A stretch of DNA of 32,088 nt from Chitinophaga pinensis (GCA_945863035.1 CAMAZH010000035.1:1-32088), one strand, 5' to 3'. Shown: positions 1 through 9,117, counted from the first letter of the stretch. Translations and numbers: made by a program. Notes: generated by a model not told the origin, from the sequence alone.

Positions 1-153
1 CCTCCGGAAGTTAAGACTCCAATTCTTTTAATTTTTCCCATGTGATAATGATTAACGTACTAAATTACCGTTTCCCTATACCGAAAACGCAGAACAAAAA
101 TAGTATTAAAACAGAATAGATTTCAATTTCAAAATTAATTTATAGTTAACATC

Positions 154-1008
154 CTATAAAAAACTCTTTATTTTCTTTGCAACCATCTCCATCTGCCAAT
201 GAGGGGTCGAGGTAGCGCCGGCAATACCCACTGTTTCAGCATCTTTAAACCAGACTTCGTCGAGCTCTTCAGGATCCCCCACATAATAGCTGCGTGGATT
301 CGCCTCCCGGCATACTTCATAAAGCACCTTTCCGTTGGAGCTGTGTTTCCCTCCCACGAATACAAGCACATCGTTCTCCGATGCAAATTTCCTCAATCCT
401 GGTCGACGATGAGAAACATGACCGCATATCGTGTTGTGCACCACCAGCTTCCCTCCTGCTTGCCGCTGCCTCTTTTCAAGAATGGCAACAACTCCCTGAA
501 AGGCTTCCGTGTCCATGGTTGTTTGGGAATACAAATGTAAGTTGGAGTAAGTTGGGACTGTTTCCGCTTCTTCCATCGAACTTATGACAACACTTTTATC
601 GGGTGACTGTCCAAAAAGGCCTTCGACTTCCGGATGGCCTTTTTTTCCGAAAATCACAATGGATGCATTCTTTTCTGCCCCCTTTGCAGCTATACCCGAT
701 TGAATCTTGCGGACAATCGGACAGGTACCGTCGATTATTTCAATATTGTTTTTTCTTGCGATTTCATAGGTGGAGGGAGGCTCACCGTGGGCCCTGACCA
801 ACATTTTGCAGTTGTGATGAGCCGGGAGTTCATCCCGCGAAATGGTAATCATTCCCTTCTTCTCAAGACGCTTCACTTCCATTTCGTTGTGCACAATCTG
901 CCCGAGGCTGTAAAGCACTTCTCCCGTATCGAGGATAGCATCGGCCATTTCAACAGCGCGAACAACCCCATAGCAAAAACCCGACTTTTCTTCTATCGAA
1001 ATTCTCAT
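154..1008 (-). CDS. ispH: 4-hydroxy-3-methylbut-2-enyl diphosphate reductase (IspH/LytB)
   Basis: This is the last enzyme of the non-mevalonate (MEP) isoprenoid pathway. It reduces HMBPP to IPP and DMAPP with a [4Fe-4S] cluster in the cytoplasm. The three cluster cysteines are at C12 (GFCYGV), C96 (GTCPIV) and C195 (NTICGH), matching the E. coli spacing. The substrate histidines are in IVHN (H40), RAHGEP (H74) and GHPEVEG (H125, followed by the catalytic-type Glu, E127). The 284 aa length is normal for the short form without an S1 fusion. The ATG overlaps the cmk stop by four bases (ATGA), which fixes the start and suggests translational coupling. It is the last gene of porQ-cmk-ispH. No clear terminator is seen in the 153 bases downstream to the window edge. 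Confidence 0.97.
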   Translation of the reverse strand: MRISIEEKSGFCYGVVRAVEMADAILDTGEVLYSLGQIVHNEMEVKRLEKKGMITISRDELPAHHNCKMLVRAHGEPPSTYEIARKNNIEIIDGTCPIVRKIQSGIAAKGAEKNASIVIFGKKGHPEVEGLFGQSPDKSVVISSMEEAETVPTYSNLHLYSQTTMDTEAFQGVVAILEKRQRQAGGKLVVHNTICGHVSHRRPGLRKFASENDVLVFVGGKHSSNGKVLYEVCREANPRSYYVGDPEELDEVWFKDAETVGIAGATSTPHWQMEMVAKKIKSFL

Positions 1009-1715
1009 GACAAATCGAGCTTATATTTGCCGGATACGAGTTTTCTGAACCAGTCCATCTGCTCTTCGGGGGACATGTAACTGTTATCCAGAACCACAGC
1101 GTCTTCGGCCTTGCAAAGCGGGCTTTCCTCACGGTTCTGGTCGATAAAATCGCGCTCCAGAATATTATGCTCTATCGCCTGCAGGCTCACATTATCGCCT
1201 TTCTCCTGAAGCTCCTTGAACCTGCGCTCGGCCCGAATCAAGGGATCGGCAGTCATAAATATTTTTATATCGGCATTGGGGAACACCACGGTGCCAATGT
1301 CTCTTCCATCCATTACCACACATGAGCTCTCGCCCATTTTGCGCTGGTACTCTACCATCTTTCTCCTTACAAATCCAACCTTGCTAATAATGCTAACCTT
1401 TTCTGAAACTTTAATTCCCCTGATTTCGTCCTCAACATTTTCCAGGTTGAGGTGCATTTCGATCTTTCCGTTTTCATTGTTTCTAACAAACGAGATCATT
1501 ACCACGTCGATAGCCGCGGCGAGTCTCTCTTCATCCACATGTTCACCGATAATAATTTTCTCGCGCAGGGCAAAAAGCGTTATTGCTCTGTACATTGCTC
1601 CACTGTCGATGTAGGTATATCCAAGTTCTTTAGCAATGGCTTTGGCGAAACTGCTTTTTCCTGTGGAGGAGTGTCCATCGATGGCAATAACTAATGGGGG
1701 AAGATTGCTGATCAT
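1005..1715 (-). CDS. cmk: Cytidylate kinase (CMP/dCMP kinase)
   Basis: It phosphorylates CMP and dCMP with ATP in pyrimidine nucleotide recycling, in the cytoplasm. Numbered from an upstream TTG, the P-loop GHSSTGKSS is at about residues 21-29, the NMP-binding DSGAMYR at 44-50 and the CMK signature GRDIGT at 144-149. A short lid region rich in Arg/Glu follows. I prefer the ATG at 1715 (protein begins MISNLPPL, 236 aa). The frame is open to a TTG at 1736, which would add seven residues (MLFKFFY) that do not look like the family. It lies 62 bases after porQ and overlaps ispH by four bases, so the three are probably one transcript. The porQ-cmk-ispH neighbourhood recurs in Bacteroidota, to my knowledge. 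Confidence 0.95.
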   Translation of the reverse strand: MISNLPPLVIAIDGHSSTGKSSFAKAIAKELGYTYIDSGAMYRAITLFALREKIIIGEHVDEERLAAAIDVVMISFVRNNENGKIEMHLNLENVEDEIRGIKVSEKVSIISKVGFVRRKMVEYQRKMGESSCVVMDGRDIGTVVFPNADIKIFMTADPLIRAERRFKELQEKGDNVSLQAIEHNILERDFIDQNREESPLCKAEDAVVLDNSYMSPEEQMDWFRKLVSGKYKLDLS

Positions 1716-1777
1716 ATAGAAGAATTTGAATAGCAAAAATACTATTCCTGAAACTCAATTCCTCAATAAAAGGGAAA

Positions 1778-2833
1778 TTATTGCCGGGTATAAAATTCCG
1801 AAAGGTTAACGCTTAGAGAAAAATGGTTGGAAGCCCCTGCCAGATGGTAGGTTGAGCGGCCATAGCTGAAGCGGTATTTACTGATTTTCATTCCAAAGCC
1901 CCAGGAGAAGCCCACCATTCCAACCCGCACAGGGACCTTAAGTTCCTGTCTGCGTTGATAGTTGTACCCCAGGTTTACATAAAAATTCTCGCCGGGCAGG
2001 AACTCCATTCCAATTATCGCGTGGCGCATAAGCTTATCGCCAAACACCTCAAACCTGTTCTTGCTGATCTCCTGACCGTTTAGCGGATCGTAGGCACTAT
2101 TGCTGTTTACTGTGCTCTCGTAGCTCAGGTCGAATTTCTGAAGGTGATGAAGTGTAAGCGAAAAACGAAAAGGGGCGTGCATAAGCTTTTGCGAAAGCCC
2201 GGCCTGGATTTCGAAGGGGAGGTTTTCGCGCTCAGCTCCCGGGTAATACCTGATGATTTGTGTGCCAAGGTTCTTCAACACCAGAGCAGCAGAAAACAAA
2301 CGCTCCGGATTAAAATATGTAATCCCCAGATCGGCAGCAAGCCCCAACGAGTTATAGCTCTCGAGGCTGGAGTATACAGGCTTCACGTTGATACCAACGG
2401 TTAAAAAGCTGTCGATTTTGCGGGAATAGATCAGATTAAGGGCATATTCCGCCGCCTGAAACTCACCCGTTACAATTCCTGCCTCATTGGCTGCTGTAAA
2501 TGTGCCGTAATTGGAATAATGCATCCCTGCGGCAAAGGTTCCCTTATTACCCAAATCGCGTGCAAAGCTGGCATATCCGTATTTGATCCCGGCGAAGTAG
2601 CCCACATAATTCAGAACCATATGCTGGTCCATTTCCGGGTTTAAAAGGGAGGGGTTATGAAAGGGCATGTTAAGGTCATCGCCCGTTATGGAAACCGATT
2701 TACCACCGAGAGAAGCCACTCTGGCTGAGTTTGTGAGGTTAAGAAAAGCGTAGGTGTAATGCCCGCCAATCTGCGCTGAGATGGTTGAAGCGATGGAAGC
2801 GAAAAAAAAGACAAACAGAAAAACTCTCTTCAT
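1778..2833 (-). CDS. porQ: Type IX secretion system protein PorQ
   Basis: PorQ is a beta-barrel outer-membrane component of the type IX secretion system, linked to A-LPS attachment of secreted cargo at the Bacteroidota cell surface. The 351 aa protein begins with a signal peptide of about 20 residues (hydrophobic VFLFVFFFASIAS, cleavage near ISAQ|IGG). The family opening segment follows, with SARVASLGG at about residues 36-44 and the FHNPSLLNP region. The rest is alternating hydrophobic/aromatic strands ending in an aromatic-rich strand, as in an outer-membrane barrel. The ATG at 2833 gives the charged n-region MKR. The 145 bases upstream hold A/T-rich DNA and a CAACTTTG-like -10 sequence, but no confident -33 box. 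The call rests on family recognition; a generic PorV/FadL-like barrel is the alternative. Confidence 0.87.
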   Translation of the reverse strand: MKRVFLFVFFFASIASTISAQIGGHYTYAFLNLTNSARVASLGGKSVSITGDDLNMPFHNPSLLNPEMDQHMVLNYVGYFAGIKYGYASFARDLGNKGTFAAGMHYSNYGTFTAANEAGIVTGEFQAAEYALNLIYSRKIDSFLTVGINVKPVYSSLESYNSLGLAADLGITYFNPERLFSAALVLKNLGTQIIRYYPGAERENLPFEIQAGLSQKLMHAPFRFSLTLHHLQKFDLSYESTVNSNSAYDPLNGQEISKNRFEVFGDKLMRHAIIGMEFLPGENFYVNLGYNYQRRQELKVPVRVGMVGFSWGFGMKISKYRFSYGRSTYHLAGASNHFSLSVNLSEFYTRQ

Positions 2834-2978
2834 TCTATCGGTTTAGGGGCAATAATGCATTAATAAAATAAAAACTGTCTAAGCAAAGTTGTTACCGCCA
2901 AAAAACTTGCGGTTTACTCCCGTGTCAAAAAAGTTTAATCCATAAACGTACAAAAAAACAAGATAGTGTACAAACAGG

Positions 2979-4034
2979 TCATTCTGTTAAACATTTCAGA
3001 AAAACACCCTCTGCACTGTCCACCCACTTCTTAAATCCAACACATATCGGGTTATTTTTTTCCGAACCCGGCCCGATATCGTCGAATCGTGCCAAAACCT
3101 TTGCTGCCCCAGCTCTTAGAGCATCCTTCGCATTGCAGTACTGTTCAAAGTGTCCCGACGAAACTACAACCGCAAGAGGTTTGTCGAGATAAACCGACTC
3201 GGCTAGGGTTTCAAATCCTGCTGTACACATAACACTTTCGGAGGTGTTTAAAGACGCCAGGAATTCATCCCCTGAAATAAACGAAACATGAAGATTGGAA
3301 GGAAGTTCAATCCCATCCTCAAATTCATGTAAAAACACCCTGAATTGCTTGTGAGGCATTTCCCGGGCAAGCCGACCCACCTCATGGATAAACCCGGGCT
3401 GCATACAATAAACATGAATGTGGCTGCCTTTAAGAGGGATCGCTTCCAAAATTTCAGATCGCAGCAGTGGTGGCACCACATGGATTTTTTTTCGGGGGAT
3501 GTGCACTTCGTCGGTAAATGAAAGTGCCAGAATTTTTCGGGCACCAACCGACGCCAGCCATGAGTGGATCCGCAACAGCGTTCGCTCTGCTCTCCGGTCC
3601 GGGGGCCACCGAAAAGCCGGATGCCCGAAAAAGAAATGATGCGAGATGGAATAAACCGGTTTCCCCGAAAAGGAAAAAAAAGCACCCAACTGTCCCACTA
3701 TGTCATAAAAAACAATTATTGCATCGGCATCAGAGAATCTGACCCGATAGGCCAAGCGAATAATGGAGTAAAGATATAAGGGTGAAAGGAAGATGTTAAA
3801 AAGGAATGTGGTGTAGAGGTTTATCCCGGTCTTATCCCCCCGGCGAAGAAAAAAAGGACTGAAAAAGTTCTCATGTGCAATTGCCCTGTACAAAGGATTC
3901 TTTGACCGGAGAATATTTGTTCCTAAAAAGGATGCGGTAACTGAGTGCCCATTCTTCTCAAGCATGGAGCGCAATGCAAGCGACTGGGTGGTATGGCCCA
4001 TTCCCTCTCCCTGTATGATGAAAAGATATTTCAT
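2979..4034 (-). CDS. Glycosyltransferase of the GT28/MurG-like (GT-B) type
   Basis: This is a probable nucleotide-sugar-dependent glycosyltransferase with two Rossmann-like halves. The N-terminal half opens with GEGMGHTTQ at residues 9-17, the glycine-rich acceptor loop of MurG-like enzymes. The C-terminal half has CTAGFETLAESVYLDKPLA followed by GHFEQYCNA, the donor-binding signature of this family. Length is 351 aa with no signal peptide. Hydrophobic stretches around residues 80-120 may let it sit at the inner membrane. Acceptor and sugar cannot be read from the sequence; an envelope glycan or glycolipid is the likely target. It is the third gene of an EamA-YkgJ-glycosyltransferase run, 39 bases after its neighbour. 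Confidence 0.82.
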   Translation of the reverse strand: MKYLFIIQGEGMGHTTQSLALRSMLEKNGHSVTASFLGTNILRSKNPLYRAIAHENFFSPFFLRRGDKTGINLYTTFLFNIFLSPLYLYSIIRLAYRVRFSDADAIIVFYDIVGQLGAFFSFSGKPVYSISHHFFFGHPAFRWPPDRRAERTLLRIHSWLASVGARKILALSFTDEVHIPRKKIHVVPPLLRSEILEAIPLKGSHIHVYCMQPGFIHEVGRLAREMPHKQFRVFLHEFEDGIELPSNLHVSFISGDEFLASLNTSESVMCTAGFETLAESVYLDKPLAVVVSSGHFEQYCNAKDALRAGAAKVLARFDDIGPGSEKNNPICVGFKKWVDSAEGVFLKCLTE

Positions 4035-4073
4035 TTCGTTGGGGGAATCATAAAAGCATTTTTCGCATCAGGA

Positions 4074-4571
4074 TTATTGCCCGGCTCTCCAGAGCCGCAA
4101 TTCTCCGAGAATCTCATTTACTGCCGGACAAACATAAGTGTTTTTAAGGCTCAGGTCGAGAATCTGATGCATTTTTTTTCGGTCAGTATGCGGATATTCC
4201 CTGCACGCCTTGGGCCGATGATCATAGACCCTGCATTTATTGTCGCTTTCGAGAAAAGGACAAGGCATTTCGCGAAAAACATAATCATTGTCCTCATCCA
4301 TTCTGAGGTAGGTTTGAACAAATACCGCCGCCTTCACTTTAAGCTGTTTGGATAGCCTTTCAATATCTTTGTCGGTAATTCGGGGCCCAAGGAATCTGCA
4401 GCAATTCGCGCAGGTAAGACAATCAACCCGCTCAAAAACCCGCTCATGTGCATCCTGAAAGATTTCATCGAGGTTGCGGGGAGGTTTCTTCTTGAAAATC
4501 CGGATTAACTCCTTGTTTAACTTCTCGTCATCCCGGGCGTTTTTTTCGATGCTGTCTGCAGAATAATCCAT
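4074..4571 (-). CDS. YkgJ-type CxxCxxCC zinc/iron-chelating domain protein
   Basis: This small soluble protein belongs to the CxxCxxCC family (PF03692), predicted to bind zinc or an iron-sulfur cluster; its biochemical role is not settled. Counting from a TTG two codons upstream, cysteines are at 53, 56, 59 and 60 (CLTCANCC), then 106, 115 and 125 (in CPFL, KCRVYDHRP and ACREYP), plus C150. That is the family's full set of ligands. I take the ATG at 4571 (MDYSADS, 165 aa) instead of the TTG at 4577. The start is nine bases after the EamA stop, so the two are probably co-transcribed. The N-terminal 45 residues are charged and likely helical. Confidence 0.85.
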   Translation of the reverse strand: MDYSADSIEKNARDDEKLNKELIRIFKKKPPRNLDEIFQDAHERVFERVDCLTCANCCRFLGPRITDKDIERLSKQLKVKAAVFVQTYLRMDEDNDYVFREMPCPFLESDNKCRVYDHRPKACREYPHTDRKKMHQILDLSLKNTYVCPAVNEILGELRLWRAGQ

Positions 4572-4580
4572 GAGCAATTG

Positions 4581-5510
4581 TTAAGCTGGAAACTGATAAT
4601 TAACCGGGGGAGCTTTTTGCTTTTTGAATTTGATACTTTTCACCTGCGACAGGAATACTCCGATAAGCACGATAAAAATCCCGGCCACCTTAAGTCCGGG
4701 CATAGCTTCTTTCAGGAGGAAGAACGAAAACACAGCAGTAAACACAGGAATAAGGTTTGTGAAAATATTTGCCTTTGATGCCCCGATTTCACGTATAGCA
4801 AAAGTGAAAAGCACAAACGTCAGGGAAGATCCGAATATAGCCAGATACAACAGGGATATCCATCCTTCGGTTGTAGGTCGCGCCGACAGTATGGTTCCCG
4901 CATCGAACCAAAGGAATAAGGGCAGGAACATCATAATGCCGAGGGCGTTCTGATAGGCCGTAATGGTAAAACCGTTGTACTTGTGCGATAAGCCTTTCAC
5001 GGTAAGAGAATATCCCACCGCTGCGAGAACAGCAAGAAAGAGCAGCAGAACACCTTTGAGACGGGCCACGATTTCAACCTCGCTTGAGAACACAACGGCA
5101 AGCACTCCTCCAAAAGACACTACCAATCCGATCCAGTTCAGTAACGTCAGTCGCTCCCGGTAAATAAAATAGGCTGCAATGGGTACAATCAGCGGGATTA
5201 TTGCGATAATTACCGAGCCCATGGTTGGGGACACATAGGTCAAGCCGAAACTCTCTCCCAGAAAGTACAAAAAAGGCTCGAAAAAAGCCATAAGAACAAA
5301 ATACTTGTAATCGCTTCTTTTCACGGCTTGAAGCTTCCCTGCGATGCGGGCAAAAGTAAAGAGGAAAACAACCGATATCAGAAGTCTTAAAAAGATTATG
5401 CTTATGGGCTTGAAAGAATCAAGTGCAATTTTAAAAGCCACAAAGGTGTAACCCCAAAAAAGCATGGCTAATATGAGACTGAAATATACTAAGCTAAGTT
5501 TTGATTTCAT
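4581..5510 (-). CDS. EamA-family (DMT superfamily) membrane transporter
   Basis: This 309 aa integral membrane protein has about ten hydrophobic segments in two EamA repeats. The first repeat runs from LAMLFWGYTFVAFKIAL to VLAVVF, the second from LFLAVLAAVGYSLTV to GVFLSQVKS. The positively charged C-terminus (FKKQKAPP) fits a cytoplasmic tail. Family members export amino acids, metabolites or drugs, but the substrate cannot be told from sequence. The ATG at 5510 gives a short MKSK n-region before the first helix. It is the first gene of a run with the CxxCxxCC protein and the glycosyltransferase. A TTTG box at 5546-5549 (minus strand) lies 20 bases before a weak TATCTG-like box, a possible but poor promoter. 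Confidence 0.88.
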   Translation of the reverse strand: MKSKLSLVYFSLILAMLFWGYTFVAFKIALDSFKPISIIFLRLLISVVFLFTFARIAGKLQAVKRSDYKYFVLMAFFEPFLYFLGESFGLTYVSPTMGSVIIAIIPLIVPIAAYFIYRERLTLLNWIGLVVSFGGVLAVVFSSEVEIVARLKGVLLLFLAVLAAVGYSLTVKGLSHKYNGFTITAYQNALGIMMFLPLFLWFDAGTILSARPTTEGWISLLYLAIFGSSLTFVLFTFAIREIGASKANIFTNLIPVFTAVFSFFLLKEAMPGLKVAGIFIVLIGVFLSQVKSIKFKKQKAPPVNYQFPA

Positions 5511-5643
5511 GCACAGGTACAGATATGTACGAAGGTTAAGGTTTACAAATTTCCCTGTTTGCAGGCTGCTTACCTAAAATGCAAACATTTTTGGATTCAC
5601 AGAACAAACTGTCTGGATTGCAGGGAACTTTTCAGCAACCGGA

Positions 5644-6867
5644 TTACCCGGTCATTTTCAGGCGCTGTATGTTGGCTTTTTCGAGTTTTTCTTTGGCATA
5701 TCCCAGTCCGACGCTGATTGTCTTTTCGCTTTTCGAGGGAAGCTCAAACATTGCGTCGATGATAATCACCTCACAAATGGATCGCAGACCGCGGGCTCCG
5801 AGCTTAAACTCGATGGCTTTGTCCACGATATAGTCGAGTGCATTCTCGTCCCAGCTCAATGAAATCCCATCCATATGGAAGAGTTTCTCATACTGTTTGA
5901 TAATAGCATTTCTGGGCTCTGTCAAAATCCTTCTGAGAGCGGTGCGGTCGAGAGGACTTAGGTATGTGAGTATGGGCAATCGTCCGATAATCTCGGGAAT
6001 CAGTCCAAAGGCTTTAAGATCCTGAGGTGCTATATACTGCAAAAGATTATCGCGGTCGATCTGTTCCTTTGATTTGCTGGCAGTATATCCAACCACTTGG
6101 GTATTTAAGCGCTGGCCGATTTTACGGGTGATTCCATCGAAGGCTCCCCCGCAAATGAAAAGAATATTCTTTGTGTTAACAGGAATCATCTTCTGGTCGG
6201 GGTGCTTGCGCCCTCCCTGGGGAGGCACATTTACCACAGAGCCCTCAAGCAGTTTCAGAAGACCCTGCTGTACGCCTTCCCCTGAAACGTCGCGGGTTAT
6301 CGAGGGGTTATCGCCTTTCCGGGCAATTTTGTCGATCTCGTCAATAAAAACAATTCCCTTTTCTGCCGCCTCAACGTTGTAATCGGCTACCTGAAGCAGA
6401 CGGGTAAGAATACTTTCGATATCCTCTCCAACATAACCGGCTTCAGTGAGTACCGTAGCATCGACAATGGTGAAGGGAACATGAAGCATCTTTGCAATGG
6501 TGCGGGCAAGAAGAGTCTTGCCTGTTCCCGTTTCGCCCACAAGAATGATATTGGATTTTTCGATCTCCACCTCAGCCTCATCCTTGCTGGTGGTTTGCAT
6601 CAATCGCTTGTAGTGGTTGTATACTGCGACTGAAAGGTATTTTTTGGCTTCATCCTGACCGATAACATAAAGGTCCAGAAAAGCTTTGATTTCGGCTGGT
6701 TTAAGAAGCTTGAGCTGATTTAAGTCGAACTCTCCCTTTTTGCCGATCTCTTCCTGAACGATGGTATATGCCTGATCAATACACCTGTCGCAGATATGCC
6801 CGGATATCCCCGCAATCAACAGGTTGGTATCTTTCTTTTCCCTTCCACAAAAAGAGCAGCGATCCAT
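5644..6867 (-). CDS. clpX: ATP-dependent Clp protease ATP-binding subunit ClpX
   Basis: ClpX is the AAA+ unfoldase that feeds tagged proteins to ClpP. Numbered from the ATG at 6867 (407 aa), the zinc-finger cysteines are C4, C7, C26 and C29. Walker A GETGTGKT is at 111-118, the substrate-gripping pore loop GYVG at 144-147 and Walker B FIDEID near 174-179. The GRLP and LTEPRNAI segments that follow are typical of the C-terminal part. A GTG at 6888 overlaps the clpP stop by four bases (GTGA) and would add seven residues (MTKTKSA). I prefer the ATG because the protein then opens directly with the zinc finger, but coupling at the GTG is a real alternative. It lies directly after clpP in the classic tig-clpP-clpX order. 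Confidence 0.97.
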   Translation of the reverse strand: MDRCSFCGREKKDTNLLIAGISGHICDRCIDQAYTIVQEEIGKKGEFDLNQLKLLKPAEIKAFLDLYVIGQDEAKKYLSVAVYNHYKRLMQTTSKDEAEVEIEKSNIILVGETGTGKTLLARTIAKMLHVPFTIVDATVLTEAGYVGEDIESILTRLLQVADYNVEAAEKGIVFIDEIDKIARKGDNPSITRDVSGEGVQQGLLKLLEGSVVNVPPQGGRKHPDQKMIPVNTKNILFICGGAFDGITRKIGQRLNTQVVGYTASKSKEQIDRDNLLQYIAPQDLKAFGLIPEIIGRLPILTYLSPLDRTALRRILTEPRNAIIKQYEKLFHMDGISLSWDENALDYIVDKAIEFKLGARGLRSICEVIIIDAMFELPSKSEKTISVGLGYAKEKLEKANIQRLKMTG

Positions 6868-6884
6868 AGCACTTTTGGTTTTTG

Positions 6885-7568
6885 TCACTTTTTCGTTACG
6901 TTTCTTACCAGAACCTCGTCGATCATGCCATATTCCTTTGCCTCTTCAGCAGTCATCCAATAGTCACGGTCGGAGTCTTTCTCAACACGTTTGAACGGGT
7001 TTCCCGAATGGTCTGCAATAATCTGGTAAAGTTCCTTTTTGAGTTTAAGTATCTCACGGGTTGTGATTTCAATGTCCGAAGCCTGACCCTGGGTTCCTCC
7101 CATGGGCTGGTGAATCATCACGCGGGAGTGGCGAAGGGCCGAACGTTTCCCTTTGGTACCAGCGCAAAGCAGAACCGCTCCCATAGAGGCAGCCATTCCT
7201 GTGCAAATGGTAGCAACATCCGAACCGATATACTGCATTGTATCATAAATACCCAGGCCGGCATGAACACCTCCACCGGGAGTATTAAAATAGATTTGGA
7301 TATCCTTTGAAGGGTCAGCTGACTCAAGATATAAAAGCTGGGCCTGAATAATATTTGCAACATAATCATCTATAGGTGTTCCCAGGAAAATGATTCGATC
7401 CATCATAAGTCTTGAAAACACGTCCATTGTGGCGATGTTCAACTGACGTTCCTCGATGATCGTTGGGGAAATGTAGCTGTTGTAAATCGAGGTATAGGTG
7501 TCAAGGTTCTGACTGCTTATGCCAATATGCTTTGTTGCATATCTTCTAAAATCGTCTTTTGGATTCAT
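6885..7568 (-). CDS. clpP: ATP-dependent Clp protease proteolytic subunit ClpP
   Basis: ClpP is the serine protease barrel that degrades proteins unfolded by ClpX or ClpA/C. The catalytic triad is visible: S128 in GMAASMG, H153 in MIHQPMGG, and D202 in SDRDYWM. Length is 227 aa, slightly longer than E. coli because of an N-terminal stretch (MNPKDDFRRYATKHIGIS) that may be a propeptide or Bacteroidota-type extension. Residues ISPTIIEERQ mark the start of the mature fold. The ATG at 7568 is 16 bases below a predicted start site, given a perfect TAnnTTTG box at 7591-7598. It is followed at once by clpX. Confidence 0.97.
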   Translation of the reverse strand: MNPKDDFRRYATKHIGISSQNLDTYTSIYNSYISPTIIEERQLNIATMDVFSRLMMDRIIFLGTPIDDYVANIIQAQLLYLESADPSKDIQIYFNTPGGGVHAGLGIYDTMQYIGSDVATICTGMAASMGAVLLCAGTKGKRSALRHSRVMIHQPMGGTQGQASDIEITTREILKLKKELYQIIADHSGNPFKRVEKDSDRDYWMTAEEAKEYGMIDEVLVRNVTKK

Positions 7569-7590
7569 GATTTGGAATTATTTAAAGCCT

Positions 7591-7598
7591 CAAATTTA
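7591..7598 (-). promoter_or_regulatory. -7 box of a probable clpPX promoter
   Basis: Read on the minus strand, TAAATTTG matches the Bacteroidota -7 consensus TAnnTTTG exactly. No good TTTG is seen 19 bases upstream, so the -33 box would be weak. It would start transcription close to 7584, giving a leader of about 16 bases before clpP. Confidence 0.42.
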
Positions 7599-7664
7599 CG
7601 ATAATTATTTGTGTAATTGGAGAAACGAAACGTCTTAAAGCGTGTCAGCCCCTTAGCCGTAAAG

Positions 7665-9017
7665 CTATTTCTCAAAAAGTTTCTTGAAATTCTCAGCGCT
7701 TATTTCCTCCTTGGCAAGTTTAACCTTTTCTTTCATGAGCTTATAGATGTTGTCCTCATATTTCTGTTCAAAGATCCTGCGGGCCTCTTCCTTCTTGGAA
7801 AGTTGCTCTTTTGCATACTGAACAATATGCTCTTCAGGAACATTATACAGACCATACTGGTAAAACTGGTTTCTTGCAAGGTTTACGGCAAATTCGAGTA
7901 ATTCCTCTTCACTTACCTTGATGTCGTTTTCGCGAATCAGCTGGTCTTTAATAAGTTGCCACTGAAATTCCTTTTCGTAATCCGCAAACTCGGATTCAAC
8001 CTGCCCGGCTGTCATTTTCTCATTGGCCTCAACAATCCAGCGTTTGAGAAAATCAACGGGCAATGCCGGTTTGGCTTTGCCTATAAGGTATTCCTTGGCA
8101 TCGATGGCAAACTTGTAATTCGATTCGCGCTCATAGTTGGATTTAAGCTCCTCAACGATTTTTTCGCGGAATTCGGTTTCCGATTTCACCTGGTTTTCGC
8201 CATAGAGTTTATCGAAGAGTTCCTGGTTCAGGTCATGCTTTTTGAATTCGAGAATTTCCGCGATATCAATACGAAATGGTCCCTGAACTGAATCTACCAG
8301 GTCCTTATCAATTCTGAGAAGTGAGCTTAGTTCAGCGTCGCTGGGGTAGGCCTTTCTGAGATCGAAATCCAGGCTTTGGCCTGCTTTTGCTCCTTTGAAT
8401 AAAGCTTTCACTGAATCGTCCTTCACCATATCGAGGGAGATGCTGATGTTCTCCGCCTGCAAGCCCTCTTCAACAATCTTTCCTTCGGAATCGATTTGGG
8501 ATAGGTTGCCCTTGATCAGCTCATCGGTTCCGGCGGCTTCAACAGGGGCAAAGTCACCATAACGCTTTGTGACATTATCGGTGTATTCCTTAATTACATC
8601 ATCCTCCACCTTAATGGAGTAATAGTTGATTTTATCTTTTTCGGAAATATTCAGGGTAAACTCTTCGTAAAGCCCGATATCGAAAGAAAACTCAAATTCG
8701 CTGTCCTTATCGAAATCAATGGTTTTGTTGTCATCCTGATGAGGAAGGGGCTCGCCGAGAATTTTCATTTTCTCATCCCTAATATAATTCATAAGGTTTT
8801 CAGAAATGACCTTATTAATCTCTTCGGCCAGTATTGGCTTATAATACAGTTTTTTAACAAGACCCATTGGAACCATTCCGGGACGGAAGCCATCCACTTT
8901 GGCTTTTTTCCGGTAATCTTTCAATACTTCTTCCACCTTAGCCTGATAATCTTCTGGTGTGACTTTAATAGTAACAACTGCATTCAGGTTGTCAATCTTC
9001 TGACTTGTAATGTTCAT
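7665..9017 (-). CDS. tig: Trigger factor (ribosome-associated chaperone)
   Basis: Trigger factor binds the ribosome exit tunnel at L23 and holds nascent chains. The N-terminal domain carries the ribosome-binding signature as GFRPGMVP at residues 43-50 (GFRKGKVP in E. coli). The middle (about 150-250) corresponds to the FKBP-like PPIase domain but lacks obvious active-site aromatic motifs, as is common in Bacteroidota. The C-terminal part (about 260-450) is highly charged and helical, as expected for the chaperone arms. Length 450 aa fits the phylum. The ATG at 9017 is about 50 bases after the terminator that closes the tRNA-Leu unit, so tig should have its own promoter, which I could not place. 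clpP follows after 96 bases. Confidence 0.95.
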   Translation of the reverse strand: MNITSQKIDNLNAVVTIKVTPEDYQAKVEEVLKDYRKKAKVDGFRPGMVPMGLVKKLYYKPILAEEINKVISENLMNYIRDEKMKILGEPLPHQDDNKTIDFDKDSEFEFSFDIGLYEEFTLNISEKDKINYYSIKVEDDVIKEYTDNVTKRYGDFAPVEAAGTDELIKGNLSQIDSEGKIVEEGLQAENISISLDMVKDDSVKALFKGAKAGQSLDFDLRKAYPSDAELSSLLRIDKDLVDSVQGPFRIDIAEILEFKKHDLNQELFDKLYGENQVKSETEFREKIVEELKSNYERESNYKFAIDAKEYLIGKAKPALPVDFLKRWIVEANEKMTAGQVESEFADYEKEFQWQLIKDQLIRENDIKVSEEELLEFAVNLARNQFYQYGLYNVPEEHIVQYAKEQLSKKEEARRIFEQKYEDNIYKLMKEKVKLAKEEISAENFKKLFEK

Positions 9018-9065
9018 TCTACTTCAATTTGAAAATAATAAATAAATAACCATCCCGATAAAACC

Positions 9066-9117
9066 TTAAAAACCGCCTGATGCCACCGTTCTTGCAACGG
9101 GTAGCATCAGCGGTTTC
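9066..9117 (-). terminator. Strong intrinsic terminator after tRNA-Leu
   Basis: The arms 9070-9083 and 9104-9116 pair over 13 bp with one bulged C. The stem continues inward as a second helix (9085-9090 with 9096-9102, one bulged G) and closes with a five-base loop at 9091-9095. Read on the minus strand the hairpin ends in GCGGTTTTTAAGG, the usual U-tract. It lies 7 bases past the 3' end of the tRNA and should end the tatC-lptB-tRNA transcript. Confidence 0.85.

Noticed and set aside
2885-2915. ACCGC/GCGGT hairpin before porQ as a terminator
   Set aside because: The stem is only five base pairs with a ten-base loop and no U-tract on either strand.
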